Below are positions 22,024 to 36,800 of a DNA stretch of 64,000 nt, in pieces (positions within the stretch are counted from its first letter, which is position 1; every line of letters begins with the position of its first letter). Origin of the DNA: Calvatia gigantea (Eukaryota > Basidiomycota > Agaricomycetes > Agaricales > Lycoperdaceae); contig JACAAK010000006.1 of the NCBI GenBank assembly GCA_025093985.1, positions 558,001-622,000 on the forward strand, in the 5' to 3' direction. Below the pieces are notes generated by a model. It did not search any database. It saw only the letters and a program-made list of their open reading frames with translations, and was not told where the DNA came from. A program made the translations under genes and the position numbers.

Positions 22024-23226
22024 TCACTTCGAAGGCCTGCTACACATCGTTCCTGGTGCAGGGCCTTTGCCAACATGACCTTCCCCAGAACTCCAGCCAA
22101 ACATTTTGCTCAGTGAATGGTAGACAGCTTGATGTGGTGCGGGGTGGATAGAGTTGATGACTTGTTTGTGTACGAGGCCAGAAACTGGCGAGAAAATGTA
22201 GGACGATTCTCTGGTGACCGGTTAAGTAACAAGCATGGAGCTTCAGAAGAGAGAAGTCGGCGTACACCTCCCATTCACTCGGACTTCCACTCACTCTCGT
22301 CTTCCCAGTGACCATGAATCGGACAAGCAAACTCTTCTCTCTCAGCAGTCGCGGTTTTTCTGCCTTGCTATGTGAAACTTCGCCGACTCCATCGCTATTT
22401 TGTCGGTCTTTCCGTGGGACGTTCAAAAAAACCTTTAGCAATGTCACATAGAGGTCGGAATATAGTGCGTTCATAGTATGTCGCATGAACGACGCCGAAG
22501 CAAGGTACAATGGCAATCCTGTAGCACTTATATAAGTAATAGGCGCCATTGGGGGGGATATCAATACGCACCTTCAATATGCAGAGTTCTTGGAAATGGC
22601 GCAGGCAAAGCCAACGGAGGTGTGTACTCCAGCTTGACCTTTGGCGAATATAAGGGCTCGACATCGACTCCCGAAGAATCTCCCTCATTATGCTGAAGGA
22701 AATCCAGAGGGTTCACACTCGGTCCAAGGGATAAAGGTAGAACTGAAGACTTGACAGGAGTTCCGGTAGATTTGTCCACATTAGTTACCAATCCAATTTT
22801 GAAAAAATCTGGGAGGGTTTCTTGTAACACGAACAGTGCTCTTCCTGGTCAATAATTATTTATCATGAACATGTTGTGGAAATTAAGATTGCATGGCGGA
22901 TGCGTACCTGTCCGAATCTCCCACTCAGCATCCGAAACCTCCGCTGGTTCGTCAGGATCCTTTTTGGGTGGCTTCTCAAGATTTACGGAATCTGGCGGCC
23001 TTGAACTCCTCAGACCCAGTACCAAATCCCTCTGTTTCCTTTGGCCACAAGATCCCGAACCATGAACGAAAGTCATGTCATGGCCGTCACCCATAGATGA
23101 AGGTGTCGAGGACGTCATACCAGCCGACAGGGTTACAATAGAGTACCATTTTGCGTGTGGCACAAGCCGAAGAGAGCGTTTAGTAGTAGGAGTGCAGGCC
23201 TTCTGGAGGGCATTTCGCGTGAGCAT
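22024..23226 (-). CDS. Conserved fungal protein of unknown function, probably mitochondrial
   Basis: The start is at 23226 (MLTRNALQKACTPTTKRSLR). This basic, hydroxylated, acid-poor N-terminus of about 30 residues looks like a mitochondrial targeting sequence. The exons then read DEPAEVSDAEWEIRTG / RALFVLQETLPDFFKIGLVT, PKVKLEYTPPLALPAPFPRT / LPLYLASASFMRHTMNALYS / REKSLLVRFMVTGKTRVSG / FSPVSGLVHKQVINSIHPAP, ending FGWSSGEG...RPSK with TGA at 22024-22026. Four introns with ordinary GT-AG ends fit the frames. The arrangement (an alpha-helical front, then a strand-rich fold with a 'VTGKTRVSG-SEWEV' turn) recalls NTF2-like proteins. That is a guess; I do not recognise a named family. It sits between UTP22 and the methyltransferase gene, all on the same strand. 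Confidence 0.65.
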
Positions 23227-23367
23227 TCCTCGAACACAGAATGACCGTCTCTGTGCAACTGTTGAGTGTTCGCCTCGGCATGCGCAGATGATGATGGTAT
23301 TTGTTTGATTCCCAAGCCACTGACAAACACGAACTATTTCAATTTAATTGGAATACAGGACCTGTAG

Positions 23368-26300
23368 TTATAAAAAGATGGATTGGGTCATAATTGGGAT
23401 GAGGTATAGGATCAGCGGAACATTGCACCTGCAGCATTGATAGCATTTTATTAGTACCTTACCCTCTCGTTTAAGCTGAAAATACACACCAGTGCAATTC
23501 CGTGCGCCACATTTACACTCAGTGTAAACAGGATCGTCTCGTTTGGGTTTCTCTCCTTTCACTTCCTCTTCTTCATCACGCTCATCCTCAGGGTAGTTAC
23601 CTTGGTAATTAAAGCATATCTCTTCGTGGGGATCTATATCTCGGGTTGAGAAAACCACTAATAATGGCTTCTCAACATCCGGCTCATTGATATAGCAGGC
23701 GTATAGCCGCGCATTTGGGTCACAGGAATGATTCTGTACGGGTTTTAGTTTGTGGTTTTCCCACCTGTGGATCTGATCGGTCTTACCAAAAATCGCGTGA
23801 ACTGTATTGTGTGAGTGAGTATTTTCTCGGTCGAGGTATTTGGGTACGTACATTCCCAGCAGTGGTATGCATCCACAACGTACTTGTTGCGCCATTCATC
23901 AGGGTTCTCCTCAGATTTCAGATGCCAGAAATCGATGTCAAATAGATATGTTTTTCCAATTTTGTTGTAAAAGCTGCAGGTTTCATTTTTTCCCCGCCAT
24001 CAGCCACATTTTTAAAAATGGCAAATATCACCGCTCACCGGCCTCGGAATTCACTCTGTTCATCAGTCAGCAATTCACCAGCATATATCCCAATGAACGT
24101 TCCTCTGGGTATTCGTTTGGCACCATTGAATACACCTTGCGAAAGGTCAGCTTAATCCCACCCCCCCTATTGCAATCGGGGAGACACTCTCACCCCATCC
24201 TTTGTCCCGCGTTTTCCTGATGTTAACCTGACATCTCCGGCCATTTTGAACAACCTATAACAATGAGTTATCCAACCACCCACACAAACATTAAAAACTC
24301 AAACACCTACCCGATTCCTACAGTCACCCTCGCAAGCGCAGAGCTCATTACATTCGAAAATCGGATAACCGTGATGCTTCAACCGCCCATTCTTCTCATA
24401 CACAAATCCATCATCCATGCCGAGGAAACCCCTCTGCCTCTCTGCAGCACGAGCACGTCCTGCTCTTCGGATCACACCGCCCAACACAATCGCACCCTTT
24501 CAGTTTGTTATAATCTGGCAGCGGCACGCCTTCACCATACCACATTTTATTGGAATAATTAAATTCAAAAAGTGGCGTCGGCTCAGGATCAATGTCGTTG
24601 ATGATTTCGACATCTGGTGCACCTGCTTCGTCCTCGACTATATTCTCGAGTATATATGCTCGAAACACGTCCTGCATGCCTCGATTCATTCGGGTATATT
24701 CTGAGAGTCGATTGACCGCGTCTGGGAGGGATGTTGGGATATCTCTTGCAAAGTACTGTTTGAACTGGAAGTTCTTCAAATTCTTTCTGTGATGTTCCCA
24801 TGTAAGAGCCTTTGAAACCTCCATAAGACAGCGTGGTGTCTACATCATCAGGTCCGGGGCTTGGGCTAGAATCCGGTGGGGATTCGGCATCGGTGAAAGC
24901 CAAGAAATTGTCCGTCTCGGAATGCGAGCTCCCCGAACTATGTCGCAGGGACCTGCGTAAGGGAGGAATGGCTTCTGGTAGAGCATGGCTCACGTCAGAT
25001 AGCGAAGGTATTGCAAGGTCGCTACTGGGGCTACTTTGGGCTCGCCTGGAGCTTTGAGCGGACTCCTCGATCATGGCCTGGTCTGCGTCGGATTCCTCGC
25101 CGTCGCTGGGACCATCGCCCCGCAAAATACGGCCAGCAAGTCCACGCCGAATGGGGGGAGATTCAGGAGGGACGCCAGAAGAGATAAATCGGGGCGATCC
25201 AGTGGAATCAGATTTTTGAGTGCCTAGATTTGGTTTGAGTGCAGAAACCATAGGAACCGAACGCGGGCGCAGTGCTGATTCTTTGCTCGGCGAACTAGCG
25301 GTAAAATCGGCTGCGGACTGCGGACGTTGTAGTTCTTTTGACGGAATTGGCGCAAGAATTGGTGGTGTGATTGGAGGTGGAGAAGTTTGCGTTAAGCCAG
25401 GTAACCGCTGACCCAAAATAGGCCTGGTAGATGAGGACTGCTCTTGCCTCGTGTTCGTCACAAATGAGGACTTGGTAGGACTTTTGGGAGCTAACAGGGT
25501 ATCAGGACAAAGCATTTTTATATAACTCTGGGCAAACCTTGCGGGGTAGCTTCGTCAGAGTCGTCAAGAGTAAGATCGATGATATTATCTTCCAGAGCCT
25601 TTCTGGGAGGCGGGGTAGGTCCCCTTCTGACCTCTTTCTGGTAGGCCTTATTCAGGGCATCAATGAGGTTCATTTGATTCAATTGCCCTGAGGGAGTCTT
25701 CCTGTGCTGTTCCTTGACTTTCGCCTTTCCCTGGGTGGAGAGTTAAGTAACATACTACTTGGAAAGAAAAGTGACCATGATATTCGGGCTTACATTTCTG
25801 ACAGGCGACAAGGGTCCGTCCTTGGAAAGCGGCTGATGATTTGGTTGAAGTCGTAACGGCCTGCTGCTGGTGTCTTCATCCTCGCTACTTCCGATCACTA
25901 TGATATCTTTCTCATTATTCTGAAGTTTGGGCTCTGGTACTGCCTGTTCTCTCTCTTTTCCCTTGATAGATTTTTTGATAGCAAGAGTCCCTGAAGGACG
26001 TGGCCAACCGGCCGACTTGCGCGCAATATGTTTGACAATAGGCTTGCTTGGTATTTCTGGTATGACCCCTTCGACAGTAGGTTGATTTGAATCACAACTC
26101 GAACTCTAACGTGTTTGTGAGCTCACCTTCAATTACTTGGTCTTGGTCAACTTGAGGATGACTTGACCCAGAGGTGTTCGTCGGGGATGAGGAATCGGTT
26201 CCGCTGATATTCCCATTTCTACTCGGCGTCAGCTGGCCTGATCGATTCAAGTCAGTAAGTAAATACAAAATAAAGACGTTTACACTTGCGATCAAAATGA

Positions 26301-27578
26301 AACTGTTTGAGTGGTTTCGACGAGCCTCCCGACTTTCGTGCAAATTGCCTTCGCTCATTTACAAATAACGGACCGCGACCTGAGGTCCAATCAACTTCTC
26401 AATCACACCCCATGAAAGAAAATGTTACATACGGCCTTTTTCTTTCGTGTTTCGGAGCGGACCCGACCCCGCCAACGAACTCCTTGACGTAAGATGACTC
26501 GGCCCTCTCAAGCCGTTTGCTCGTACTTGCGATCCGCGCACTGCGCGTGGGACCGGCAGATGAGGAGATATTTCCGTCACTGAGATCACCAAAATATTCT
26601 GGTGCCAGTGTCTCTCCTTTGTCCTTTGGCCCCTCCCTTATTAGCTCCTTCTCCTTTCCCTTGACTCCCACCAACATCTTCTCCTTCCCCCCATCCCTTA
26701 TCCCTTCTTGGTACCGACTCCCTGACTGACCCTCCCCATCTGCCGGCTTCACACGATCCTTGTACTTTTCTTTCCAGCTCTCGGCACCAGGATCAATCCC
26801 ACGTGAAGGAGCCGTCAAATTCCACAGAGCCGCAAGCCTTGAAGCGGTTGACTCAGTGCCATCGGTGGCAGACCTGAATGTGGATGCTGGGACGGGTTGT
26901 GTAACGCTCCTAGAGGGCTTGGAAGGTCTGGTATTACTTTGAGCGGAAGAACCTCGGAGATTGGAACCGGCGAGGAGACTCGATTTCGAACTCGAAGGAG
27001 CAGTGGGGGGTTTGACTGGATAACAGCGTCAGCCAATTAAGCGAATTGGTGATGGTCCCCCGCACCTGCATCAGCGCTAGGCTGAGCGGCCAAATCTGGA
27101 GAAAGAGAAGCGCCGAGACCAGATTTAGGTCCTGCGAAATTATCATCAGGCGTCACCATTTGTACTCAGACTATCTAACTGGGGTGAACCTACTTTGGCT
27201 CGACGTGTTAAACATCGAACTGGACGTGCTGTCAGTGTGTCTTGGGCGTTTGCTGCTTGGACCAGCTCCATCGTGGCCTATAACATCACGGTCGCCAAGA
27301 CCTTTTCTTTTTTTGAGCTTCTCTTTGGGCGGCCCACTCATCCCAAAGGTCCCGACATCTTCACGGGAGGATAACGCCTCTGCTCAAGGACGTCCATACC
27401 CACATCACAATACATCAATCAACAAAAGGACACCCCCGAAACATGCCCAAAGTCAGCATATACCCAGATTAATGCCTTGATAAAATGCCAAAAGCCTTGT
27501 GAAATGGAGTCCCTCACCTTGCAAAGTAGCCCAAGCAGGCCCTGGAGAAGTACTCTTTCTATGCAGGTTGTTGGACAT
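23368..27578 (-). CDS. SUV39/Clr4-type histone H3K9 methyltransferase (pre-SET, SET, post-SET), with two apparent frameshifts
   Basis: Such enzymes methylate histone H3 Lys9 in heterochromatin. The likely start is ATG 27578 (MSNNLHRKSTSPGPAW). A long, Ser/Pro-rich, probably disordered N-terminal part (27500-24900, many exons, KEKLKKRKG basic patch) precedes the catalytic end. The pre-SET cysteines read GCDCVGRCDPKSRTCSC (about 24440-24500), then GRLKHHGYPIFECNELCACE. SET motifs are WGVFNGAKRIPRGTFIGIYA, KTYLFDIDFWHLKSEENPDE, FTRFLNHSCDPN and EEICFNYQGNYP; post-SET is CKCGARNCTG. Two single-base excesses break the frame. One is after CSC in the pre-SET (about 24444-24450). The other is in DAYHAGN, where CACTGCTGGGAAT is found instead of CAC GCT GGG AAT (about 23857-23863). 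It is either a recent pseudogene or a site of sequence errors. No chromodomain was seen. Confidence 0.8.
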
Positions 27579-28016
27579 CTAATATTGGGCAGACGATGTG
27601 GTTGTCGGGAGAGAAGGGGAAATGAAATAAATGTACAGAAGCCAGGTTAGCCTCATTCCCCACTTTACCAGGGTTGAGTTTTATATGGGCTGTTCTTCAC
27701 TACACAAGGCTGAAGCATGTTGGTTACATAAGCATTTTTGCTTCAGGGCAGGTCATTTTTATGACATTTTCAGAGGTTCTGTCAGCCTGCTCCTTGATTT
27801 AGACCCATGCCTTTCTGACTGCAGGTGCTTATCCCCTTAAATAAGTTTATCAGATGTGTTGTGGTATGGCAAGGAACATGACTTCTGATTGTTATTGTTT
27901 GAAAACCAGTTGTTTAATGTTGTATAGACAATTCAACAAGCACAATGAGACCCTGAGGTAATTCTGACAAAAACCTCATGAACAAAGTTTCCGAGGGGAA
28001 AACAGCCATTTTGTTC
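27579..28016. other. Intergenic, no gene recognised
   Basis: This is the upstream region of the methyltransferase gene and the downstream region of the E2 gene, both on the minus strand. It is AT-richer than the flanking exons. No coding or RNA signal was seen. Confidence 0.5.
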
Positions 28017-29466
<1,450 letters not shown>

Positions 29467-29936
29467 TGTGTGTAAAGAGTCGGAATGAAGAAATGTAAGT
29501 AGTCTGAGTTGAGGACGATGACAACGGCCTCAAGGGTAGGCATTGCACATCACGTGGATGATTTTTGGCGACGCATGACCGCATCCGAAGGGCATCTTTA
29601 TGTGCATAAGTACCCTCCAGCAATACGGACCCCGAAAGGGCCGACGTTTGAGATTACCGATATACCCGCATAAGTGAAAAATCTTCGATGCGAGTAGATT
29701 CTGTGCCCCGTACGACCTACAACCGCTTAGCGGCTGCAGGAAGTTAGTCTCGGAAAGAAGCACTATGCACAGTGGCAGGATAAATGGCCTTTTGGCCCAC
29801 CGGGGAGGATAATGACCGCTCTTGAAGGTGTATTTGGGATTCTCGCCGCAACAGAAAAGGCTTATGTTGCTTCGGTGGAAGCGTGCTCAGGAGGTCGTAT
29901 AGACTCTTACTCCTTCCTATCAGCGAACCGATTTCT
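29467..29936. other. Intergenic or unassigned, upstream of the E2 gene
   Basis: This includes the E2 promoter region. A minus-strand frame (29744-29974) partly overlaps the hypothetical gene to the right and may be one of its exons. I cannot place splice sites with confidence. Confidence 0.35.
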
Positions 29937-30632
29937 CTACCTCCAACCAACAAGGGTATTCCAATCCGATTCACAAACCTTTCCTTTCAAAACTAGGTCG
30001 CTCGAGCTTCGACTTAATGGGTCCTCATAAAATGGAGATACATTTAAATATGACGCCAACTCCACCAGCCGTTCGTGAAGATTGTTGTTGGTGACATCGG
30101 TGAGGTGCTCTGTTATGGATCGATGGTGCGAAATCCACAGAAGGAGCTGCACATTGAACGAGCTCCACCGCGAGTGATATGCACAACCTCGGAGTCCGCA
30201 GGAGTGTGGCGGGGTGGTTTTCAAAATGGCCCCCCAGAATCCTGATTTATGATACCAAGTGCCGCGATCTTCCGGTCCACTGAACGCCACACTGCTTGCG
30301 TCCAGGGCATGGCTTACTAGTCGGTTTGCTTGTTGCAGTATATCAGTGCAGAGTTTATCATCTTCCAAGTCGTGGTGTTTGCGGGCGCTGGGCGCTTGTT
30401 CACTGTCAGGCAAATTGCGGATGGGCGCTTCAAGTTGCAGAAGCCCATTTGGGGTTTCCTCATCACAGCCTACATAAGTTGCGGCCTTCCCTACCCCTCG
30501 TGCTGAACCACCTTCCCCTGACTCCCCTGGCATAAGATGGCCCAGGAAGTGCCTAAGGCTACCGATATCCGAGAAAGGAGGCTCACGGTCTCCCACTCCC
30601 AGGCGCCCCGGCCGACCCGACAACGCCCCCAA
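29937..30632 (-). CDS. Hypothetical protein
   Basis: This is a 231-codon minus-strand frame with no recognised domain. It has mixed composition: a Gly/Arg-rich start (MGALSGRPGRLGVGDREPPF), a helical middle (DKLCTDILQQANRLVSHALD) and a Trp/His-containing stretch (GLRGCAYHSRWSSFNVQLLL). The continuous frame and lack of repeats make a real gene plausible. It would be transcribed divergently from the CorA-like gene, whose proposed first exon is about 95 bp away. The ATG is only the first in this frame; an upstream exon in another frame (to about 30850) is possible. Confidence 0.4.
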   Translation of the reverse strand: MGALSGRPGRLGVGDREPPFSDIGSLRHFLGHLMPGESGEGGSARGVGKAATYVGCDEETPNGLLQLEAPIRNLPDSEQAPSARKHHDLEDDKLCTDILQQANRLVSHALDASSVAFSGPEDRGTWYHKSGFWGAILKTTPPHSCGLRGCAYHSRWSSFNVQLLLWISHHRSITEHLTDVTNNNLHERLVELASYLNVSPFYEDPLSRSSSDLVLKGKVCESDWNTLVGWR

Positions 30633-30726
30633 CGGCGGTCCTTGTGGCCGGGTCGAGCAGGAACGTTGCTGCCGAATGTTGACCCACGTCTAATGCCGGC
30701 CGAGGTACCCAATCCTAGCCACCGAC

Positions 30727-33486
30727 ATGGAGCGCCTTCAGGTATGTCCCCTCGGTTTGAGGCAGAAGCCAATTGTTGAATTCTGATGCGGGGAACGCAC
30801 AGGACCTTGGCCTTTCCTGGACTTGCACGTATCGGTGTGTCGAGCTCGATCACTGCCTAGTTTTGTTTCTTTCCCTCACATTTCCATAGATTAACCCAAG
30901 CGAGATCCTTGAACCTAAAATCGCCTTGGAGGAATGTCTGCACCGCAGGTACAGCAATGATGAACATTGTTGGTGCAGATATCCACAATCCCTCTATACC
31001 AACTGGACCACTGTCCAACAAAATGCAAGTCGTATCACGGAGGCGCTCAGGGACATCCATGACTGGAGGGTATATCCTCTTGTTGTTTCCAAAGAGGGCA
31101 TCTTCCGAGAACTTCCTGAAAAATCGGGTCGATGTAAAGAGCCGGGGGGCTTCTGGGACAGACTTCAAACAGACGAGGTACCCATTCAGGCATTCGTCGC
31201 CACCTTGTATGAATTCTAATACTTAAAGCAGACGGAGCTAAACGAATGCCGTGTGCACGCCTTGTTTGTCGAGAACATGACTGGCCCGGTAATGCAAATG
31301 CTCGGCACCAAATACAACATCGAACCTTTCTTTTTCTCCTCTTCGTTTGGATGGATCCCTTCTCGATATCAGGAAAGCCTAATTCCAAAGAAGAGCGATC
31401 GTACGCGCCCACACAATTTCACCCGGCAACATGCAGTCTGACTCATCCTGTACTCTAGATATCACCATCACACTCACGTTCATCCGTTGCACGGACCCCT
31501 TCGGTTCAGCGACCAATCCGGTAATTAACGACGACGACACAGGATCCTCGGGATCTAAGGATGATGAACCTCAGCGCAATATCGCGATCAAGACGAATGA
31601 GTTTCTTTGGCTTGCGTCCAGTGCGTATGCACCCTTGATTGCTTTATCTCTTACATTGTATCTCTCCAGGCGAAAAAATCCTCTTCTCCGATATCATCTC
31701 CCTCCACATGATCCGCCATCCGACAGACGGACACACTATAATCTCGTACCATGCACACCCGAAATTCCGAGCTACCACGGCCAAACAATTACGTGACCGC
31801 TTCCAGCTCACTGGGCGTTCTGTCTACTGGTCCCACATCTTTGCAGGGTCTGAGGACCCCACGTTCACATTTTTGAGTTTGTTGTGGTACGCATTGTATG
31901 CCTGGGACGAGAGTTTAGAGGCATTGTACAGCCATATATGTGCTTTGGTGAGCCGATCCTTATTTTATGTTTCTCTTGGTCGTGGTAATTGCTTTCTTGT
32001 AGGAGTCTGAAGTTCTAGAGAAGAACGACCTTAAGTTCACCCAAGAGCTACACCGCATTCGTGCCCATCTCTTACACTATGCCTCTCTTCTCGAGGACTT
32101 CCGCAAGACGGTTGAATTCGTCAAGAACACCCCCTATCCGGCTCTTGAGAATGAGACGTACTTCAGCAAGGCAGACAAGAAACAGAGCGTGAAGCTCATG
32201 GAAAAAGAATGCGGTAACTTGCTCCACGAAATTGAGCGCTTGGAGATGAGCCGTAAGATGCAAGACAAGCGTTTAACGAATGTAATGCACTTGGTATGTT
32301 CTCCCTTTCCTTCCGAGAGCGGCGCAAATTGATGCGGATTTATTTGACTAGGGATTCAGTACTGTTAACATCCAAGACAGTAGAAGGATGCACGATCTTA
32401 CAAAAGCAGCAGTGCGTGATAGTGCTGGTCGGTTCCTACTTCCTTTGTCGTCGGATCTTCGAGAAACTTACAACAGTTTACTTCAAAGCCATGAAACAGA
32501 TCGCATACCTCACAATGGTCTTCCTCCCAGCCTCCTTTGTTGCGGTATGCCTGTCCGCTCCTTCTTATAATCTTCTCTAATATTCGTCATAGACTGCATT
32601 CGGCATGAATATCGGCGAACTCAATGGCTCTACGCCCACTCTCGGACAATACTTCGCGGCAGCCTTACCACTCACAGCGCTAACAGTCTGGATCATTATT
32701 GCCTTCCAAATCCAAATTAAGGATGGTGGTACCTCTCGTCGTCGTGTTCAGAACTCCAACCGTAACCGAAGGAGTGGCAGTGTTGACTCTTCACCCACTG
32801 ACGACCAAGATCCGTATGGGCTTCGGAAAGCGTACACATCCGCAAACGGTGAAATCGTCATTAATCAGCTCGATTCTGAAAATGAACGAGACCCCTCCAA
32901 TAAAAGCAAATACGACAACGATAGTGATGGTGATGACAAAGATTCCCCATCCGAACACGGCAATAGATACAGGTTCCAACAAGCGTCCATTTGGAAACGC
33001 CTCGGGTGGCCGATCTCCCTCACTCACGCCGCAATCGTGAAATGGAAAGAAGATCAGAAACACAAAGGCAGACATAAGCGCAAAGTCCCAAAAGTGGAGG
33101 GAATAAACGAGGGCTCAGACCACGCGCTTCCAACTCACGTTGTGCGTAACAAAAGGGAACGTACACTGACACCTGCTGCCCAAATTGTTGCAGACACGCG
33201 CAGTGCACACTCCGCTCAGAACTCCGGCAGGTCTGTTGGCCGCAGCACACAGTCATCAGTGCCTCCTCCCCTTCCCCCAAAAACTCCGACTCCAAAGAAC
33301 ACATGGCAGAGTTCCGAGGGCGATCCCGTATCTCGTGTGCAAGCGGTAAATCCCGAGGTTGAATCCAACGATGCAGTGCAGAATGACACGAAGGATAACG
33401 CACCACAAAATCTCGATGAGTCAGGACTTGAATCTCGGTTAGTAACAGCCGAGGTTACCCTTGCATCAAGGTCGACGACGGTTTGA
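30727..33486 (+). CDS. CorA-like Mg2+ transporter family protein
   Basis: CorA-type proteins are pentameric divalent-cation channels with two C-terminal membrane helices. The proposed exon 1 is MERLQ (30727-30741) before a GTATGT donor; the next exon reads INPSEILEPKIALEECLHRR. The middle exons code HALFVENMTGPVMQMLGTKY and NIEPFFFSSSFGWIPSRYQE, typical of the basidiomycete branch. A coiled-coil follows (QELHRIRAHLLHYASLLEDF to about 32290). The diagnostic end is MKQIAYLTMVFLPASFVATA joined to FGMNIGELNG, containing the GMN signature loop between the two membrane helices, then ALPLTALTVWIIIAFQIQ. A cytosolic tail of about 250 residues, rich in charged and Ser/Pro residues, ends with TGA at 33484-33486. 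All joins are in frame. The start is less sure than the rest. Whether Mg2+ is the real substrate is inference. Confidence 0.82.
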
Positions 33487-33895
33487 ATTGTCAGGTAAAT
33501 CTTGATAGTTATATCATATACCATGTTGCAAATTACTTTCTACTGTTTTGTTTATCTGATACATTACACACTTGGGATGCCATGAATAAACTGGGACTTT
33601 CCTCGCAGAGTTGAATTTTGTTGTTTGGTGAAAACTGTTGCGCTATTATTTACAATTGAAGGTTACGACAAGAGGGTGCCATGAATAAATAAAGCAATGT
33701 CATGTAGGTCACGAAATCTCTAGAACCCCAACGAGGAAAACGTAGAGGAAAGGTAGAAACCAAATACTTGCTACAATGTACAGGATCGGTTGGCCCAGAT
33801 ACAACAGGTATGCATAAACTGTTTCAAAGTCCAGGTGTGATGTGAAGGAAATGAAAGCCGCGGCGTGGTTTTAATCACTAATTTCTCGTCCGAAG
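33487..33895. other. Convergent intergenic region
   Basis: This is the 3' space between the CorA-like gene (+) and the OPT gene (-). It is AT-rich. No gene was seen. Confidence 0.5.
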
Positions 33896-36800
33896 TCAAA
33901 AATCTTTGAACGAAGATCGACAATGAATGACGCACCCGAATTTTCCGTCGGTGACGTTTCGAAGGGCATAGAAATGCCAATCGCTGGTATTCTTGTGCAC
34001 CATATTACCCCACCATTGTCGTATTGAGGTTTCACCAATTTTGCCTTCGAGGGGGTATTGTAGACTGAATATCATGCATGAATTGAGGTCCAGCTGCGGA
34101 GAGGAAGTGACCCACCAGAAATACACCAAGATGACGCCGATTGCGGTACCCGCGTCCAACGCAGCGGACAGGACATCTGAAACTTCTAATGAGCCAAATC
34201 CCTCACAGCAAACATGCTGGCTTACAATTATATTTGGCCCAATATGAGAAGTGTCGCCGCCTGGTGTAGTATTGGAAGATGAATCCGACGATGGCCCATG
34301 GCACGTAATTTACAGGAGCAGCAGGGGGTATCTGGTTGACCCCAGCGAAGATTAAACTGTAAAAGATGAATAAGAACAGAACAAGATCCCGCGTATCAAA
34401 GAACTCACGGGAAACTGGAATATGCTCGTCAGTGCCAAGATCGACATGATTAGGGAAAGGCACTTACTTGAGGTATCTCAGCAGACGGAAATTTGGGTAT
34501 CTTTTTGTGATAAGCCACAACAAAACAGGGCAAGCAGCGCCAATAAGGAAGAAGAAGGACAAGACTAGATACTGTTCAGTATGGCCTTTTCCGGGGCAGT
34601 GTAGCTTACCACTATTGAACTATGAGTAAATCCGTCAGGAATAAAGGAGAGAACAACTTACTAGTATGTTTGTGAGCTCGAGAAGAGTAACCCAGGGCCA
34701 ATCGCGCCCCACTTCACGATAACGATCAGTTTCCGATCAATTACCAGGGTAGGGTTTGAACATACGATGATAGAAGCAGTTCCGAAGACATGCGTAGAAG
34801 CACATATAAAGCTGTTGAGGCCAGTCAATAAACAGCTCGATCAACCCAAGGCGCAGGGGGGACATACTTGTCTTTCTGGATGGGCTTACAAATGTCCCTG
34901 TGGAGATATTAGCCACTCCCAAACGTACCAGGGAGCCAAAAACCAACGCACTGAATATTCGCAAACATCCTACGCGATAATAAGCAACCGCCCCCCATAT
35001 ATAGCCGAGTCGATCACTTACCACGCTTGCACTCCGAGTTGCACTGTACCGGCAACGACTGTCGCAACAACCTTGAATGTACAACCTTCCTTAACGGATA
35101 AATGGGCATAGATGACTCGAGTTAATTACCTGGCCCCAGAACATCGATCTCGGTGGAATCTGACAATAATTGTTAATGAATTAGACACTTGTACTGCATT
35201 ATTTGCCGACCTTCATATAGCTGCAAGTGTGTTCGATGATCGGTAGAAGGTGGTTCAAGATGTAGTCACTTACTGGCCAAGTTTGAAGTCCGCCGTGAAT
35301 TGCATAGCTGAAGTGGGTGTTAGTAATAAAGTCAGTACGTCAAGAATCTGATCTTAACTACCTTGTGCCATGGTTATGTAGCCGTATGTCTGGTAACATT
35401 TCAACACTTGTGAACTTCATTGAGTCCCAAAACCTTACCTTGAATCTAGCAAATCATTCAGTATTGGCCATAGATCAAAGTATTCTCTACTTACATCATC
35501 ATCGCATTGGGTTTTCCTGGAAATGTTACAATCAACAATTGCCAGCCGATGCGTCATAGAAGAACGAACCTGGTATCATGTACCCAACGATCAACTCGGT
35601 CAGAACACTGAAACAAGCCCCTTCAGTTGACAGCCCAATACACTCCGAAATGGTAAGTGCCGCCCACTTTAAGCCCACTTGACGGTTCGTCACGGCCTGG
35701 ATCATTCCGATAGGTATCACATATACGAGCGCTAGGACAAAAGAGGAAGGTGAATCACCGTTGTTATTGCCTGCCTGCCACGTAAGAAATGGACGGCCGA
35801 AGTAGACACTTACAGATCATCAAAGCCACAATAAGTGCCCAAATCGTCATGCCCGTAGGCCAGAGCCGGATGCAAATACAAGCAAAGGTAAATGTTATAA
35901 CTGACGTTATCGAAAGTAAATCACCGATTGATTGTGGTTACTAGAGAGGACGCACCAAATATACAAGCATAATACCACTCTGGTACTATAGAGATGATCT
36001 ATGATTCTGCTGCACCAAGATGGGAATACTGGCTGACCTTGGGGGTATCCGCGACATTAGTTGGGCATGAATATCAGGTTGTTCTCGTAGAGAACGGTTG
36101 AATTGGAGTCGTATAGGCTTCCAGAAATGTATGATAGCTTGAACAAGTAGCTGTAAGTTCGACGCGGGAAAGCAGCTGAAATCAGACACACCGTGTGTGA
36201 TAGTGGCTAGAAGTGGAAAGTATTGAGATTCAGCATCCAAACATGAAATAACCCCACATACCAGTAATCGACAAGAAGGAGAGACCGTATGACATAGCAA
36301 ATGTTGTACTGGGTTCCCATGATCAGTTTCAGTATGGAAGACGTAACAAATAAATATGAGCACGTACGGGAGGTATAGCGGACTGTAAGCTTTGTAGGCT
36401 TCCATATCGAAAGTCCCATTCTTATTTAGGATGCGGCTAACATTGTAAGTGTGTCCGGTATTATCGTATGCACTGGGCGACAGGATGCTGGAAAAACGTT
36501 CACAACTGTTCAGGGGTGATAAAAGACAGTTACTCACGGCATATATTCGCTGTGCCAGACATTCGAATACTGAAAGGGAATATCAGCATATCGTGGCTCC
36601 AGGACCTTGAGGTGGAGGTCTCACATAAAGCAATGGCGTCAAAAACCCTAAATAAGAGGAATTTCAACAATTGCCCGAATGAGATAAGGTCGGCTCTTAC
36701 AGAAAAAGAAGAAAAACCCAATCATCACATTGGCCTCTGCCCACCCTATTGGAAAATCTGTGAGAAACTGATATGAACGTCGAATTACTTGAACCTACAA

